From Halobaculum magnesiiphilum (GTDB taxonomy: Archaea > Halobacteriota > Halobacteria > Halobacteriales > Haloferacaceae), in contig NZ_CP081958.1 of the NCBI RefSeq assembly GCF_019823105.1, positions 434,001 to 498,000 of the forward strand: a stretch of DNA of 64,000 bases, given 5' to 3'. Below the pieces are notes generated by a model. That model ran no database searches, had not been told where the DNA came from, and was given only the letters and a program-made list of their open reading frames with translations. Shown here piece after piece: positions 61,436 to 64,000 of this stretch. The translations under genes and the position numbers were made by a program. Numbering within the stretch: position 1 is the stretch's first letter; every line of letters begins with the position of its first letter.

Positions 61436-63229
61436 TTACGGGTGCGCGTAGAACGCGAGGTACTCGCCGGCGTCGGCCTCCTCGGCGTCGCCCGGGGCGG
61501 CGTCGAAGCGGGCGAAGCCGACGCGCTCGAACTGCACCAGGTCGTCCACGTCGTAGTCGGCGTAGCCGGGCTCGGCGTGGCCGACCACGTCGCCGTCCAT
61601 CGTTCGGAGGCGCACGCGGACGTGCTCGTCGTCGCCGGCGCCGACCCAGTGGACCACGGGGACGCCCTCCTCGCGCACGAGGTCGATGTCGGTGCCGACC
61701 CACGCGAGCTCGTCGCCGTCGCGGCGCAGACAGCCGAGGCCCTTGAGCCAGACGCGCTCGCCGTCCGCGGGCGCGTCCTCCGACTCCAGCAGGACGCCCT
61801 CGCTCGCGGGCACGTCGCGGTCGCCGCGGTCCTCGTGGTTGGGGTGCAGCGGCGGGTGTCCGGCGTCGGGTACGTCGCCGGCGAGCGCGAACTCCTCGGG
61901 CGCGCCCGCGGGGAGCCGGTCGCGGTCGGTCGCGTCGGAGGCGTCGCCGTCGCGGACGAGGAACCGGCGGTCGGTGTCGTCGTCGATCAGGTCGCGGTTG
62001 TTCGCGTAGATGCTCGACATCGCCAGGTCGACGTTGCTCGTGGAGACGCCCAGTTCGACCATCGCGTCGACGATGGCCTGCCCGCGGATGCCGCGGCGCT
62101 TCACCGACGCCAGCGTCGGCGCGCGCGGGTCGTCCCAGCCGGTCAACTCGCCGGCGTCGACCTTCTCCTTGATCGTCGAAGTGGACATCGGCACGTCGTA
62201 GGCGTCGATCTGGACGTGCCCCCAGTGGACGACCTCGGGGTACTCCCAGCCGAAGTAGTCGTAGACGAACCGCTGGCGCTTGGCGGAGTCCTGGAGGTCG
62301 ATGCCGCGGATGATGTGCGTGACGCCGGTGAGGTGGTCGTCGATGCCCGACTGGAAGTCGAGCATGGGCCACGCGCGGTAGTCGGCCGCCTCCTCGCGCG
62401 GGTGGGGCGTGTCGACCATCCGAAAGGCGACGAAATCGCGCAACGCGGGGTTCTTGTGGTGGATGTCGGTCTTCACGCGGAGGACCATCTCGCCGTCCGA
62501 GTACTCGCCGTCGACCATCGCCTCGAACTCCTCTCGAACGGTCTCGACGGACTTGTCGCGGTGCTCGCAGGCTTCGGCGTCGGCCTTCAGGCTCCGGAAG
62601 TGCTCGGCCGGACACGAGCAGGTGTAGGCGCCGCCCTTCTCGATCAGTTCACGGGCGTGGTCGTAGTACGTCTCGACGCGGTCGCTCGCCTTCAGCACCT
62701 CGTCGGGCTCGAAGCCGAGGTAGCCGATGGCGTCGAGGATCTCGTCGTAGGCGTCGAGATCCGGGCGCTTGGTCTCGGGGTCGGTGTCGTCGAAGCGGCA
62801 GAGCATCCACCCGTCGTAGATCTCCTTGTACGTCCCGATAACCGCGGGCATGCGCGCGGAGCCAAGGTGCCACGGGCCGTTCGGGTTCGGCGCGAGGCGC
62901 ATCCGGATCTCGTCGTACTCGTCGGCGTTCGGGAGGTCCGGGAGGACCGACTCGTCCTCCTCGTCGTCGGCCTCCAGCTCCTCGACGAGGTCGGGGTCGA
63001 GTTCGAGCAGTCGCTCGCGGCGCTCGTCGTCGCTCATCCCCGAGACCTCCGCGACCACCGGCGCGACGACGCCGGGCACCTCGTCGCCGTGCGGTCGGAA
63101 GTCGGGGTTGTCGCCCATCAACGGGCCCATGATGGCGCCCACCTCCGGGTCCGAACCGTGCTTCAGAGCGTTGTAGAGCGCGTGCGTCTCCGCCTCGGCG
63201 CGCACGCGCTCCTCGAGATCGTCGTCCAT
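61436..63229 (-). CDS. gltX: Glutamyl-tRNA synthetase (archaeal, non-discriminating type expected)
   Basis: It charges tRNA-Glu and, in archaea lacking GlnRS, also tRNA-Gln, whose product GatDE amidates (gatE is at 15225). The 597-residue class I enzyme has RLAPNPNGPWHLGSAR, equivalent to HIGH, CRFDDTDPETKRPDLDAYDE, HIIRGIDLQDSAKRQ and the KMSKS-equivalent VPMSTSTIKEKV. The N-terminal ~100 residues are the archaeal helical appendix, and the C-terminal beta-barrels resemble GlnRS, as is usual for archaeal GluRS. ATG 63229 is supported by GGTTTTGG ~28 bases upstream. Confidence 0.95.
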   Translation of the reverse strand: MDDDLEERVRAEAETHALYNALKHGSDPEVGAIMGPLMGDNPDFRPHGDEVPGVVAPVVAEVSGMSDDERRERLLELDPDLVEELEADDEEDESVLPDLPNADEYDEIRMRLAPNPNGPWHLGSARMPAVIGTYKEIYDGWMLCRFDDTDPETKRPDLDAYDEILDAIGYLGFEPDEVLKASDRVETYYDHARELIEKGGAYTCSCPAEHFRSLKADAEACEHRDKSVETVREEFEAMVDGEYSDGEMVLRVKTDIHHKNPALRDFVAFRMVDTPHPREEAADYRAWPMLDFQSGIDDHLTGVTHIIRGIDLQDSAKRQRFVYDYFGWEYPEVVHWGHVQIDAYDVPMSTSTIKEKVDAGELTGWDDPRAPTLASVKRRGIRGQAIVDAMVELGVSTSNVDLAMSSIYANNRDLIDDDTDRRFLVRDGDASDATDRDRLPAGAPEEFALAGDVPDAGHPPLHPNHEDRGDRDVPASEGVLLESEDAPADGERVWLKGLGCLRRDGDELAWVGTDIDLVREEGVPVVHWVGAGDDEHVRVRLRTMDGDVVGHAEPGYADYDVDDLVQFERVGFARFDAAPGDAEEADAGEYLAFYAHP

Positions 63230-63564
63230 TACGCCGGCGTTCTCCCCGCGCGCCCAAAACCGGTCCGGATCGGACCCGGATCCGGGTCCGAACCGCGACT
63301 CGCGTGCCCCGGGCTCGGGAGCGGTGAGAAACGGGTCGCGCCGGCGGGCCACCCCACCATGGGTCCGTTCCCGTCGACGCGACCGAGTGGTGTGCGTCGT
63401 GGCACACGCGGGTAGGGGCGTTCGGAGGCAGGGGACTCGCCGATATATGGGCGTCGACCGTTCACGTCGTTTCACGCCGGCGTCGACGCGCGAGCGACCG
63501 GTAGTCCGTGCGTACCGCAGTCGGCCACACCGGGTTTCATGTGCTCGCGAGTGGACCCCCGGCC
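63230..63564. other. Intergenic region between gltX and the MaoC-type gene, with a perfect palindrome
   Basis: 335 bases. The gltX TATA-like box is at 63254-63260 (minus). Eleven bases beyond it lies a perfect 20-base palindrome (63271-63290, CGGACCCGGA and its complement). A GATATATGG box at 63450-63458 has no gene within reach on either strand. GGTTTCATG ~30 bases before 63565 is the likely promoter of the next gene. Confidence 0.55.
63271..63290. promoter_or_regulatory. Perfect 20-base palindrome upstream of gltX
   Basis: CGGACCCGGATCCGGGTCCG is its own complement and is centred about 24 bases upstream of the gltX TATA-like box, 42-61 bases before ATG 63229. A dimeric regulator site or a DNA cruciform are both possible. 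No partner copy was seen in the window. Confidence 0.5.
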
Positions 63565-64000
63565 ATGCCAGTCTACTACGAGGACGTCGAGGTCGGCGAT
63601 GTCGAGACGCACGGCGACTACGAGGTGACTCGCGAGGAAATTCTGTCGTTCGCCGAGCGGTACGACCCGCAGTGGTTCCACACCGACCCCGACCGGGCGG
63701 CCGAGGAGTCGCCCTACGGCGGCGTCATCGCCTCCGGGTGGCACACCGCCGCGATGACGATGCGTCTGCTCGTGGAGGGGACGCTCGCCGAGGCCGCGAC
63801 CGTCGGCGCGAAGGGCGTCGACGAGCTCCGCTGGCCGGAGCCGGTGCGGCCGGGCGACACCCTCCGGATCGAGAACGAGGTGCTGGAGAAGGTGCCAGAA
63901 CGCCCGGAACGGGGGCTGATCCGTGCGCGAACGCGAACGTACAACGGGGACGACGAGGCCGTGTTCTCGATGATCGGGAACGTGATGTACCTCCGCCGAG
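63565..64000 (+). CDS. MaoC-type hotdog hydratase (3' partial)
   Basis: The gene runs off the window; 145 codons are visible. It starts MPVYYEDVEVGDVETHGDYE and carries the hydratase-2 motif SFAERYDPQWFHTDPDRAA, in which Asp and His are the catalytic pair for (R)-enoyl-CoA hydration. ESPYGGVIASGWHTAAMTMRL and ELRWPEPVRPGDTLRIE follow, as in MaoC-like proteins. It may hydrate acyl-CoA in fatty acid or polyhydroxyalkanoate metabolism. GGTTTCATG ~30 bases upstream suits a leaderless start. Confidence 0.88.
   Translation, partial: MPVYYEDVEVGDVETHGDYEVTREEILSFAERYDPQWFHTDPDRAAEESPYGGVIASGWHTAAMTMRLLVEGTLAEAATVGAKGVDELRWPEPVRPGDTLRIENEVLEKVPERPERGLIRARTRTYNGDDEAVFSMIGNVMYLRR

Noticed and set aside
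63450-63458. GATATATGG as a promoter for a small gene
   Set aside because: No convincing reading frame with haloarchaeal codon use follows at leaderless distance on either strand.

Overview
The window is a stretch of haloarchaeal (class Halobacteria) chromosome. The signs are very high GC, strongly acidic proteins, many leaderless genes (a TATA-like box about 23-32 bases before the start codon, no Shine-Dalgarno), archaeal RNA polymerase and ribosomal protein genes, archaeal GatE and GluRS, archaeosine precursor genes, mevalonate kinase with isopentenyl phosphate kinase, and many families known only from haloarchaea. Genus cannot be fixed from sequence alone. No rRNA, CRISPR array, replication origin or provirus was seen.

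Layout. 1-3.9 kb: XPB-type helicase, cupin/zinc-ribbon protein, RarA-C-like protein. 4.0-4.3 kb: tRNA-Tyr followed by a structured repeat ending in a copy of the tRNA 3' part. 4.3-8.2 kb: Tat lipoprotein and a membrane 'sensor' island (two putative-sensor paralogues, two small membrane proteins, one winged-helix regulator). 8.3-10.5 kb: queD-queE-queC for preQ0, the archaeosine precursor. 10.7-22.3 kb: transporter, SRPBCC protein, fumarase, Lrp-type regulator, gatE, uracil-DNA glycosylase-like protein, tRNA-Ser(TGA), methyltransferase, acetyltransferase, FEN1. 22.4-22.6 kb: tRNA-Glu with the same kind of repeat as tRNA-Tyr. 22.6-31.3 kb: HpcH/HpaI aldolase and the four-gene prkA-prkA-yeaH-spoVR operon. 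31.7-40.1 kb: small conserved proteins, a Dna2-like nuclease-helicase, and two bacterial-PH-domain membrane proteins. 40.2-44.7 kb: Lhr-type helicase interrupted in its Walker A motif by a 563-residue intein. 44.9-50.2 kb: RNase Z-like protein, EamA transporter, histidine kinase, ipk and mvk. 51-57.3 kb: the transcription/translation operon tRNA-Ser(GCT)-rps13-rps4-rps11-rpoD, tRNA-Leu(CAG)-rpl18e-rpl13-rps9-rpoN-rpoK-eno-rps2. 57.5-64 kb: histidine kinase, a complete IS6-family insertion with target duplication, methylmalonate-semialdehyde dehydrogenase, gltX, and the start of a MaoC-type hydratase.

The most notable signal is non-coding. At four intergenic loci a small hairpin recurs: a GGA triloop closed by C-G and then G-C or A-T, next G.A/A.G mismatches, then a stem whose sequence differs at each site but stays complementary. 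Two of the loci are the regions just after tRNA-Tyr and tRNA-Glu. There, two such hairpins and an inverted T-loop sequence lead into an exact 22-23 base copy of the tRNA T-arm/acceptor end. The other two loci (before the uracil-DNA glycosylase gene and before the Dna2-like gene) carry an element of about 107 bases whose long terminal helix shows compensatory changes between copies. This points to a mobile or RNA-encoding structured element family.

Functional links: gltX, gatE and tRNA-Glu belong to translation by the indirect Gln-tRNA route. queDEC feeds tRNA modification. FEN1, the Dna2-like protein, XPB, Lhr and the UDG-like protein are replication and repair functions. mvk and ipk belong to archaeal lipid synthesis.
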